DNA of 64,000 nucleotides from assembly GCF_000803265.1 (NCBI RefSeq), contig NW_014575404.1, positions 186,001 to 250,000 of the forward strand. Direction: 5' to 3'. Under the pieces are notes generated by a model. The model was not told where the DNA came from. It made no database searches and saw only the letters and a program-made list of their open reading frames with translations. Origin of the DNA: Ordospora colligata OC4. Taxonomy: Eukaryota > Microsporidia > Ordosporidae. A program made the position numbers and the translations under genes. The number at the start of each line of letters is the position of its first letter. The stretch's first letter is position 1. Positions 36,273 to 43,263 of this stretch are shown piece by piece.

Positions 36273-37100
36273 ATGGATGAGACTAATACAGTAAAAGTTT
36301 TAAGTTGCCTGAATTATTATAAGAAATGCTTATCCTTTGTAAGTATGGGTTTGCTGTCTACTGAAGGAGATGAAGTTGTTTTATATATAAAAGATGCGCT
36401 TATGCGCATAGATGTGGCAACAAAAACGGTGAGACAGATTGAGATTCCATTCTCTGTATCTTTTTTGTGTGGAAAGTATCTGACTGATAGAGAGAAGAAT
36501 TTTTATGCTCTAGATAATATGGAATTGAGAAAGATTGCGAAGTTGAAGCGAAATATATTCTGTCTGCAGGAGAAAGATGAAGCGGTTTATGTAGCAGATA
36601 GGTTTGGAGATGTGTATAGGATTGAAAATGGCACGTGCAGTTATTTCCTTGGAATAATTTCTTATATGACTGGAATGACAATACACAACCAGAACATTCT
36701 ACTGAGTGACAAATACGGTAGGATACGTGTTAGTGAACTTGATGGAAAAATAATGAAGTATGTATTTTTACATGAGCCGATAGAATCGTTGATATGTATC
36801 GATCATAGTGTGATATCAGTTAGTAAATGCCGTGTTGTGCTGCTTAATGAAACTTATGCTGTGAAGGACGAGTTTGTATTTTCAAAAGAGCAGAGCATTG
36901 TAAAGTGTTTATGCAAGGGAAATGATGAGCTTGTAGTTATTACAAATGATTCATATCATGTGTTTAGAATAAGTAATAGAATTGATCATATTTTTAGTGC
37001 AGATGAAACAATTGTTGATGCAACCTGTGTTGGGTCTGTACTTTACAAGATTCAAAATCTCAAAGTGATTGATACAGATGGAAATGTGGTTTATGAATGA
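36273..37100 (+). CDS. TRM82: TRM82/WDR4-like tRNA methyltransferase subunit
   Basis: A 275-residue beta-propeller-like protein. The segment EAVYVADRFGDVYRIEN, then YFLGIISYMTGM, then NILLSDKYGRIRVSELD matches Trm82/WDR4 (VADKxGDVY...LGHVSMLT...ITADRDExIRVS), the non-catalytic subunit that stabilises Trm8 for N7-methylation of G46 in tRNA. About 400 residues is usual, so one or two blades are lost. The first true ATG of the frame after the eL32 stop is 36273; an in-frame extension into the eL32 coding region is disregarded. Trm8 is not in this window. A generic WD40 protein is the alternative. Confidence 0.62.
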   Translation: MDETNTVKVLSCLNYYKKCLSFVSMGLLSTEGDEVVLYIKDALMRIDVATKTVRQIEIPFSVSFLCGKYLTDREKNFYALDNMELRKIAKLKRNIFCLQEKDEAVYVADRFGDVYRIENGTCSYFLGIISYMTGMTIHNQNILLSDKYGRIRVSELDGKIMKYVFLHEPIESLICIDHSVISVSKCRVVLLNETYAVKDEFVFSKEQSIVKCLCKGNDELVVITNDSYHVFRISNRIDHIFSADETIVDATCVGSVLYKIQNLKVIDTDGNVVYE

Positions 37101-37273
37101 AATCATGATATTAGTAGTGATGATGAAACTGGATAATAAAGCACTTATCTTAGGGCTACCTGATCATGTGATTGCTATGGATAGTAGAAGTAATCGATGT
37201 GTTGCCAGGAATGGCTTATTCAATGAATTTGAAGTGAGTTTCATAAAATACGTTGTGTATTGTAAAGCCCTTT

Positions 37274-37996
37274 ATGAAATCGGACATCGATTTACCTAAT
37301 GATAGAGCATGTGAATCTGAAGAATGCAATATGTCATCTCATAGTCATGATGAAGAGTCAAACGATGAATTGTCTGATGAACAGATTGATTACGAAGTAA
37401 TTGACTATAATACATGTATGGATGAACAGGTAGCGATGGTTATGGCCCAAGCAAAAGTGTTTGGAGCATTTATGAGTCTTTTTAAATGTTTTTTCTGTCC
37501 GAAGGCATTGGTCAGCGGTGATTTGGTTTTATCATTCGGTGTGTTTATTCCGTTATCAAGCATAAATATGACATTCAATGAAAGATTTGGGAAGGAAATA
37601 AACTTACTGATTACCAAGGCAAATAATAAGGTTTCAGTGGATGATGTTTATGTGTTTTGTATTGAACGAGCAGGAGACATTCCACTGGAGATGATTTTGG
37701 ACATGTACAGAACCTTGAAGTATGCCGATCAGAAGCATATTGTTTTCATTTCAAGGGTTGTGCAATGCAAAGTAGCCGATGCAAGAGAGGCAGCAAAGGA
37801 ATTTAGAGAATATAAACAAACTGATTTGAATCTAATGCCAGTTAGAGGAGAGGAAGTGTTGCTGCTATCTTCTTATATCTGTAAGTCTGATTTGAGAATT
37901 GATCGAAGTGTATTTAGATTGTTTTTATTAAGCAGCAAGATGTTTGGATCGTTTGTGAGTCGTTTTGGGAAGGAAGTAGAAAGAGGAAGAGATTAA
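37274..37996 (+). CDS. unknown protein
   Basis: I do not recognise this 240-residue protein. The first 60 residues are acidic and polar (Ser/Glu/Asp-rich) and probably disordered. The rest is ordered and rich in Phe/Leu/Met, with KVFGAFMSLFKCFFCPKALV and VLLLSSYICKSDLRIDRSVF; no segment is a convincing membrane helix. CCC lies 4 bp before the ATG (aaagccctttATG), fixing the start. The next gene, NOC4-like, follows 23 bp later with its own CCC signal, so the two appear to be separate genes, although together they are close to full-length Noc4. Confidence 0.65.
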   Translation: MKSDIDLPNDRACESEECNMSSHSHDEESNDELSDEQIDYEVIDYNTCMDEQVAMVMAQAKVFGAFMSLFKCFFCPKALVSGDLVLSFGVFIPLSSINMTFNERFGKEINLLITKANNKVSVDDVYVFCIERAGDIPLEMILDMYRTLKYADQKHIVFISRVVQCKVADAREAAKEFREYKQTDLNLMPVRGEEVLLLSSYICKSDLRIDRSVFRLFLLSSKMFGSFVSRFGKEVERGRD

Positions 37997-38019
37997 ATCG
38001 TTTATGGATTATAGCACCC

Positions 38020-38856
38020 ATGATGGCTCGTGGAGATAAAGAGCTAAAGTGTTTGGGTCGAGAAGTTGAGCAATTGAAGCATGCTCTTGAAAGCAAGCAT
38101 TGGAATGCGTCTAGTTTGGTTATGGAGGCCTTGAATTGTATTGTTGAATGTGCCAATAAGTTCAGTGCCGACTTAGATTTGGAATGTAAACTTGATGAAA
38201 TGATTGTTGATGCATTCAACATGATTGATGAACCAGATAGGGAGAAATTTGTGCTTCTTCTTCCGGATCTTGTATTTTTCATGCGAGATCCAAGAAACAT
38301 ATACCCATCGATAGAGCGATACTTTGTGCCTGGATGTCTTTTCTGCTTTGACATTGCAGAGCTGGTTTTTGTCATGAAAAAGGAGTTTGGATTTGAGTTT
38401 GATGAGTTTTTTAAGAACCTGCTGTTCTGTATGAATCCAGTAACGATAGGACACCGCATAGAAAAGAGACTGATGCTGTTGATGATGGTGCTTGAAGACA
38501 AATCCTCAACTCTGACGACAGTCAAGGCAGTAATCAAGAAGTTGTGTAGTATTTCGTTGTTAGTTGGATCTGCAGATTGCCACAAGATTCTTTGGACAGT
38601 GCTGTGGATTATGAGACTGCATCCCATGGCATATTCAATGGCACGAGCGGAATCATTTGTGAAAGAGTTGGAGTGGACATCCAGGATTACATTTGATGAA
38701 TTCCAGCCGTATCTGTTTGAACTTGATATTCTAAGTGAATCTGTGAAGGGGATAAGGAACGTCATAAGACAAATAAAGGATGAAGCATGTGATGTAAAGA
38801 AGCGACCAAGGCTCATAACATTTACGAATTTTATGTTTCCTGAGCTTGAGATATAG
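38020..38856 (+). CDS. NOC4: NOC4-like ribosome biogenesis protein (CBF domain)
   Basis: A 278-residue all-helical protein. The segment LEDKSSTLTTVKAVIKKLC, then ILWTVLWIMRLHPM resembles the Noc4/CBF region (SSxLPAYLVAAFIKRLxRLAL...LPFIYNLLRRHP), and FQPYLFELDIL recalls the LESSLWELDTL block that follows. Noc4 partners Nop14 in 40S maturation and export. It is half the length of yeast Noc4 (552), keeping only the CBF part. CCC sits directly before the ATG pair (cacccATGATG). I rate the family as likely, not certain; other ARM/HEAT-like nucleolar proteins could look similar. Confidence 0.55.
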   Translation: MMARGDKELKCLGREVEQLKHALESKHWNASSLVMEALNCIVECANKFSADLDLECKLDEMIVDAFNMIDEPDREKFVLLLPDLVFFMRDPRNIYPSIERYFVPGCLFCFDIAELVFVMKKEFGFEFDEFFKNLLFCMNPVTIGHRIEKRLMLLMMVLEDKSSTLTTVKAVIKKLCSISLLVGSADCHKILWTVLWIMRLHPMAYSMARAESFVKELEWTSRITFDEFQPYLFELDILSESVKGIRNVIRQIKDEACDVKKRPRLITFTNFMFPELEI

Positions 38857-39049
38857 ATAAACTGCAAGATGATTCATTTCAAAGTATTTTAATGTGTTGG
38901 TGATTCTTGTAATGCATCTTATCATGCATCATAAAAGCACTGTAGCAACTGTATTATATGAAGATTTGCAAATAATAGAACTATATACAGTAAATACCTA
39001 TAATTCCATAATTAAGGTTATATATGATTGTGGCATACATCAAGACTAT

Positions 39050-39841
39050 TTAACGCTTTCTAAGAATCCAATTCATAAAATATTCTTTTGCATTTTTCTT
39101 AATGAATTTTCTTCGTATTTTAACATCTGTAAGATCTTCAAGGGATTCTGCTTTAATTATGTTCTTAACTGTCTTAACGATGGCTCTGAGCTGAGTAATC
39201 TCTATAAGAACCTTAAGACCAAACTGATTGTAAGATGTTTGGATGCTTTTGTTTCTTATGAAGTAGGCCATGCACAGCAGATATGGATTTGTGCGTCTAT
39301 TTCTTGTGCATATCCTAATAAATCCATCTAGATCAGAGTCTTTGAATGCTTCTTGCTGTTTCAAATCATTTTGAGTTCTTCCTCGGCAATAGAACTCCTT
39401 TGTTCTGTTGAATATTGCAGTCAAATACTCAATTGACATGTTTATGTATTCGAAGTCCTTGAGGACAACCCGTTTGACATAAATCATGTGCTGCAGCATA
39501 TATGGCTGAAGATCGTGATATGATATTGGGTAATCATTCATCTTCAGAACATAATAGATCGCACCAAGAACTTTGCTGTTTGGATTTATCCTGCGAACAA
39601 ACTCCTTGGATTTTAAAAGCTGCTTAACCTGCTCACTGTATTCGGATACATTCAGAATACCAAGCAAAGACTCTGCGCATCGTTCATACCGCCCAATCCT
39701 ATTTATGACAAAATACTTGAACTTTGTAGGGATGATGAATCTACAAGGCGTATATGAAGACACATAATCTGTATCCTCGATGCACAAACCACATATTTTG
39801 CAAACACCATTATATGTATCCTGATGTGTGCAGTCTTCCAT
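39050..39841 (-). CDS. zinc-ribbon protein, TFIIB-like layout (uncertain)
   Basis: A 263-residue protein with an N-terminal zinc ribbon (CTHQDTYNGVCKICGLCIED, residues 4-23) and a helical body suggestive of a cyclin-type fold (YEYINMSIEYLTAIF, NPYLLCMAYFIRNKSI). Zinc ribbon plus cyclin-like helices is the layout of TFIIB and Brf1, but no TFIIB-specific motif (B-finger, TBP contacts) is evident. The ribbon has His in one ligand position, as in the Fcp1-type C-T-H motif. Function is therefore open. CCC lies 13 bp before the ATG (agccctggagatttttacaATG). The C-terminus is basic (KKNAKEYFMNWILRKR). Confidence 0.7.
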   Translation of the reverse strand: MEDCTHQDTYNGVCKICGLCIEDTDYVSSYTPCRFIIPTKFKYFVINRIGRYERCAESLLGILNVSEYSEQVKQLLKSKEFVRRINPNSKVLGAIYYVLKMNDYPISYHDLQPYMLQHMIYVKRVVLKDFEYINMSIEYLTAIFNRTKEFYCRGRTQNDLKQQEAFKDSDLDGFIRICTRNRRTNPYLLCMAYFIRNKSIQTSYNQFGLKVLIEITQLRAIVKTVKNIIKAESLEDLTDVKIRRKFIKKNAKEYFMNWILRKR

Positions 39842-39907
39842 TGTAAAAATCTCCAGGGCTGTCAGTTGCCAAACACATTTAAAAACACAAAAGGCAATCC
39901 TTTTTAT

Positions 39908-40198
39908 TCATGCTGCTGCAACAGTCTCATGTGCAGGAATGCTCTCCTCGGTAAAAACCAGTTCTCCCCTGAGCTTCTCCTCTCCAAGAGGTGTCAAGAA
40001 GAAATACGAGTGTCTCCACACATATATCTTCTCAACATATCCGTAAGAAACCATTGTCTTCATAAATATTTTCATGTGCAAGTTTGAAATGCCAAGCGTC
40101 TTGTGCTCACCAAGAACCGTGTCCTCAACCAGCAGTGCCTTCTTTTCCAACAGCTGTCTCTTGATCTTATACTTGTCTTTTGTAGGAACCAAAGCCAT
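39908..40198 (-). CDS. RPS10: 40S ribosomal protein eS10
   Basis: Small-subunit head protein of 96 residues. KDKYKIKRQLLEKKALLVED matches the KxxRxAIYEyLFKEGVxVAKKD start, and NLHMKIFMKTMVSYGYVEKIYVWRHSYFFLTPLG (read in parts) matches the NLxVxxAMQSLxSRGYVxExFxWRHxYWYLTxEG core. The animal and fungal C-terminal tail is absent and replaced by a short AHETVAAA. Directly upstream of the ATG is a 33-nt intron-like element (described separately); after its removal the G6 start signal would be 7 nt from the ATG, as at unspliced genes. Confidence 0.93.
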   Translation of the reverse strand: MALVPTKDKYKIKRQLLEKKALLVEDTVLGEHKTLGISNLHMKIFMKTMVSYGYVEKIYVWRHSYFFLTPLGEEKLRGELVFTEESIPAHETVAAA

Positions 40199-40231
40199 CT
40201 AAAATTATACATGTTACAGTCGATCACTTAC
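40199..40231 (-). other. 33-nt spliceosomal intron in the eS10 5' leader
   Basis: On the minus strand this stretch starts GTAAGT and ends TAATTTTAG directly against the eS10 ATG. The last nine bases are identical to those of the intron in the neighbouring gene at 40373-40395. No ATG lies between the G6 run and the intron, so the intron would be in the leader. Removing it places the G6 run (40239-40244) 7 nt before the ATG; unspliced it would be 40 nt away. Confidence 0.72.
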
Positions 40232-40238
40232 TTTTTCA

Positions 40239-40244
40239 CCCCCC
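40239..40244 (-). promoter_or_regulatory. G6 start-site signal of eS10, interrupted by intron
   Basis: Six G residues (minus strand) mark the start region of eS10. Distance to the ATG is 40 nt in genomic DNA and 7 nt after removal of the proposed 33-nt intron. If transcription begins at or near such runs, the leader would be only about 10-15 nt long after splicing. Confidence 0.6.
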
Positions 40245-40297
40245 TGCACAATTTTTTATTTGTTTGTTTGCGTGAATAAGGTCCTGTAGCCGTCCCC

Positions 40298-40611
40298 ATG
40301 GGATATGCAAGTATTATGCTTGTGGTGTCTACAGCAGCATATGCTTTTATTGTTTATGCACTGGCTATAAAGGTAAGTTATTATTGTAATTTTAGCCACT
40401 TATTGCTGAACCTGATATCACAGAAAGCTTTTTGATTATTTTTTCATCGGTAATTGTTTTCGTTATACTTATGACTCACATAATGTTAGGACAGCATGGT
40501 AAAGAAAGGAATGATGACACAACAGTGAATGGCAGGAAGTGTAGAATAGAAAATCATCATACAGTAAGCAAATACTGTAAATGCAGCAATAAATGTTGTA
40601 AAGTACAATAA
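40298..40611 (+). CDS. DPM2: spliced two-helix membrane protein, DPM2-like
   Basis: Two exons, 40298-40372 and 40396-40611, encode 96 residues. Exon 1 begins MGYASIMLVVSTAAYAF; unspliced translation stops soon after the intron, while splicing opens a frame with a second hydrophobic helix. The order helix 1 (about 5-24), KPLIAEPDITES, helix 2 (about 37-54), then HIMLG is that of DPM2 (TM1, LPFID..., TM2, SYVML), the small ER subunit that anchors and regulates DPM1. The tail of about 40 residues is Cys/Lys/Asn-rich and is not expected for DPM2. CCCC sits directly before the ATG (gtccccATG). DPM1 of this genome lacks its own membrane anchor. PIG-P or an OST/V-ATPase accessory subunit are alternatives. 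Confidence 0.58.
40373..40395 (+). other. 23-nt spliceosomal intron
   Basis: GTAAGT at the left end, TAG at the right, with TGTAATTTTAG as a combined branch and 3' splice region, giving 23 nt in total. It falls between codons 25 and 26 (phase 0), and its length is not a multiple of three, so retention shifts the frame and truncates the protein about 12 codons later. Introns this short are known from microsporidia. Confidence 0.78.
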
Positions 40612-40753
40612 ATGGATTTCATTGATTGATAGTGTGTTTATAGATGCATTATGCCAAAATCAGACACAATGCATATGTTTAATTTTATACTGTTTGATAC
40701 AGCTGAGGTTCCCTCCAAAATAAAATACTTAATACAATGACTGATAGACAGGG

Positions 40754-41797
40754 ATGAATCTGTCGAGAGTGTTAGTCCAAAGGCTTATTGGAAGTCAAAG
40801 TGCGATCTTTAGAGCGATATATATGGAGAAGAGAATGAGTAAGGCACAACTGAAGGATGTTTGTATATCTTCTGTAGTTGCTGTCGTTATGAATGAAGAA
40901 GTGCCTGTTGATATTGGAGGTCTTGTTATTGCTGGGTTGAGCAAGATTTTGTCAAGAAAGTTAAAGTATTTATCAGAAGAGTGTGGAGGAATGGTACATG
41001 TGATGTGTGAAGGATCTGCAGAGAAGGTGAAAAAAATAGGCCAGGGAGTGGTTAAGGAAATAACTCTGGGAATGGAAGGACTGTATATTGACGACGATAT
41101 GATTGATCCTGAGGAGTTTATTGTTCTTGAGGAGCCTGAGGAGGATATGGGAATAAGCATTGATGATATGAGTTTTGGAGCAAATATGAGTGGAATTTCA
41201 CTTGCTGAGCAGATTAGAGATGACTATGACGATGGATCTATGGGAAGGAGTGCAACTGAGGTGACTCAGATTCCGATTGAAGAGTACAGGGAGAAGAGAA
41301 GAAGGATAGTCGATGATGGCGAGACTGAGTATGATGCACAAATGTTCAGAGAGAATCTGCGTGATACAAGAGATATTGTATGTATGAAGAGAATTGATTT
41401 TATGGATGTGATGCGATCAAGGCTGTTTGTTGCACCTGAGATTCTGTGTAGGATCAGAGATGAAAGCATGATGCGTAGAGAGAGTGTTGAGGGAGTGCGT
41501 GATGAGATGTTAATGGATTCATATATGGACATTAGCTTTAGAAATGAAATAGAAACTGATAATGAGCATAATGAAGTTGATAGTGAAAACGATAGTGAAA
41601 ATGAAGAGAATGGAACGAAGATGTATTTTGAGATTGGAGAGCTGGGAAAGAGTTTCAGTTTTAACAGTGCGGTTGGAAACAAGAGTAGATATGAAAGAAG
41701 CAAATCTTTTTTTTGTCTTTTGAGTTTACTTGGGCAGGGTAAAGTGATTGCTAACCAGACAGTGCCGTATGACGTGATTAAATGTGAATTGTGTTAA
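40754..41797 (+). CDS. SCC1: cohesin kleisin subunit (Rad21/Rec8 type)
   Basis: The kleisin closes the cohesin ring by bridging Smc1 and Smc3. The N-terminal Rad21/Rec8 domain shows SAIFRAIYMEKRMSKAQL, then DIGGLVIAGLSKILSRKLKYLSEEC, matching the GPLAKIWLAAHWxKKLTK...SGxLLLGVVRIYSRKxxYLLxDC pattern. The C-terminal winged helix shows RYERSKSFFCLLSLLGQGKVIANQ. At 347 residues it is about 60% of yeast Scc1; the linker is acidic and shortened. Separase sites cannot be assigned with confidence. It could be the meiotic Rec8 or a single kleisin doing both jobs; SPO11 is also present in this window. GGG sits directly before the ATG (acagggATG). Confidence 0.85.
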   Translation: MNLSRVLVQRLIGSQSAIFRAIYMEKRMSKAQLKDVCISSVVAVVMNEEVPVDIGGLVIAGLSKILSRKLKYLSEECGGMVHVMCEGSAEKVKKIGQGVVKEITLGMEGLYIDDDMIDPEEFIVLEEPEEDMGISIDDMSFGANMSGISLAEQIRDDYDDGSMGRSATEVTQIPIEEYREKRRRIVDDGETEYDAQMFRENLRDTRDIVCMKRIDFMDVMRSRLFVAPEILCRIRDESMMRRESVEGVRDEMLMDSYMDISFRNEIETDNEHNEVDSENDSENEENGTKMYFEIGELGKSFSFNSAVGNKSRYERSKSFFCLLSLLGQGKVIANQTVPYDVIKCELC

Positions 41798-41974
41798 GAC
41801 TGATTATGTGTTTAATAAAGCTTTGATGATCTAGTAGATGTATAATTTATGTGCTTGATGAAGCTTTATTGATCTAGTGGATTTATGGCTACTATAAATG
41901 CCAGTGGGGATACTGAATATGAATGAGAGTAAGCAAGGAGCAAAATTTGAGTGTCTGAAAAAATAGCCCCGGAA

Positions 41975-42571
41975 ATGGAGAACAGCGATCATATTGTGGT
42001 TGATGCTACAGGGCATGTTGCAGGCAAACTTGCAGGGAAGATTGCAAAGTTGCTTCTGAACGGAGTGAAAGTAAGTGTGGTGTGTGCTGAGAATGCACTG
42101 TTGATGAGGACAATGGAGATGGCAAAGGCAGACTTTAAGGAGTACCTGAATAAGAGATGCATTGTGAATCCAAGGAGAGGACCGTTCCACTACCGAGAGC
42201 CTAAGATGCATCTTGCAAAGATAATCCGAAGAATGATTTCGTATAAGAAGTGGCGTGGAAAGACTGCCTTGACTAGGCTGAGTGTTCATGAAGGGATTCC
42301 AGCGGAGTTTGAGAACTGCAAAAGGCATAAGTTTGCCAAGAGCATGTACTACTACAACAGCAAGCCTCATAAGAATGTTTCTCTGGGTGATCTCTTGAGT
42401 GAGTTTGGATGGAAGCACGGAGAGCAAGTGAAAAAGCTTACTGAAAGGGTACGTGAAAGAGAAAGTCTGGAGGTGCTAAGAAAAGAGGAGACTGAGAAAC
42501 GATGCAAGGAGATCAAGGAAACTAAAGACTTTAGCGAGGAATTAAAGAGAAGGATGGCAATGTTTGCCTAA
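41975..42571 (+). CDS. RPL16: 60S ribosomal protein uL13
   Basis: Large-subunit protein of the L13a/uL13 family, 198 residues. VVDATGHVAGKLAGKIAKLLL and SVVCAENALLM at the N-terminus, then RGPFHYREPKMHLAKIIRRM (RGPxHxRxP...R.VRGM-type) and YKKWRGKTALTRLSVHEGIP are clear. The C-terminal half is a long charged helix (VRERESLEVLRKEETEKR), as in eukaryotic L13a. CCCC is 4 bp before the ATG (tagccccggaaATG); eight upstream in-frame codons have no ATG. Confidence 0.96.
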   Translation: MENSDHIVVDATGHVAGKLAGKIAKLLLNGVKVSVVCAENALLMRTMEMAKADFKEYLNKRCIVNPRRGPFHYREPKMHLAKIIRRMISYKKWRGKTALTRLSVHEGIPAEFENCKRHKFAKSMYYYNSKPHKNVSLGDLLSEFGWKHGEQVKKLTERVRERESLEVLRKEETEKRCKEIKETKDFSEELKRRMAMFA

Positions 42572-42608
42572 ACCATTAAATTCTTATTCTTGATTTATTC
42601 TTATTCTT

Positions 42609-42790
42609 GAGTGTATGAATTATTACTCTTAAATTGTACTGATTTATTATTCTTCTTATGCTGAATTATTCCTGAGTGTATGGATTATTGTTAAGTTGTA
42701 CTGATTTTTATTGTTAGTGATGTATGAATTATTTCTAAACTATATCGATTATTCCTAAGTTATATCAATTATTGATAGTGATATGAAAAA
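42609..42790. repeat. degenerate direct repeats after uL13
   Basis: Words of the type gagtgtatgaattatt recur at about 42609, 42674 (one change) and 42719 (partial), each followed by aa(g)ttgtactgattt or a decayed form. The 243-bp gap between uL13 and IES6 is thus largely imperfect repeats of about 45-65 bp. No gene is visible. Confidence 0.6.
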
Positions 42791-42814
42791 GTGTTAACAA
42801 CCCTTGGAATAGAG

Positions 42815-43123
42815 ATGCAAGGCTATAAGAGAAATACTTACATAGGCCAGGGGATGCGGTTCAAATCAGTAAAGCATATGTGTGCTGAGTTTACAGAGAC
42901 CAATAGGAAGTATATTCAGATATCTAGTAGAATATCAGCAAAAGCAGCGATGAAGCTATGCGATATCACTGGTCTTCCTGCACTATACAAATGCCCTTAC
43001 ACAAGACTAGTATATTATGATTCTTCAGTTTATAAAAGAATATGTGAGTTTTCAAGCGAAAATGTTCAGAGATTGTTCAAATTGAAAGAGTTTGGGAAAA
43101 CACTCGTTCCATTTAAAAAATAA
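42815..43123 (+). CDS. IES6: YL1-C domain protein, INO80 subunit Ies6-like
   Basis: A 102-residue protein dominated by a YL1_C domain: YIQISSRISAKAAMKLCDITGLPALYKCP followed by TRLVYYDSSVYKRI (read in two parts) matches the CDITGxxAxYxxPxTxLxYHxxxVYxxI pattern. YL1_C occurs in Vps72/YL1 (SWR1) and Ies6 (INO80); the short length with no acidic H2A.Z-binding part favours Ies6. An Arp4-like protein of the same complex lies at 8 kb. CCC lies 11 bp before this ATG (aacccttggaatagagATG); eight upstream in-frame codons have no ATG. Confidence 0.78.
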   Translation: MQGYKRNTYIGQGMRFKSVKHMCAEFTETNRKYIQISSRISAKAAMKLCDITGLPALYKCPYTRLVYYDSSVYKRICEFSSENVQRLFKLKEFGKTLVPFKK

Positions 43124-43263
43124 TGATGCATTTGCATAAACAAGAAATGCACGAATTGGATAAAGTACTCTACTTCAATGCTGTATGATATGTATATGAT
43201 AATCATAATGCTATTGAATCATTTAAAATAAATAAGCATTGTGAAAATCTGATTTTAAGAAAG

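Noticed and set aside
37069..37299. 76-codon open frame between the TRM82-like gene and the next gene
   Set aside because: It overlaps both neighbours in another frame, has no start signal and no recognisable domain; the CCC at 37267-37269 belongs to the ATG at 37274.
37914..38867. 317-codon antisense frame opposite the NOC4-like gene
   Set aside because: Ser/Ile-rich shadow without motifs; the plus-strand frame has a start signal and family resemblance.
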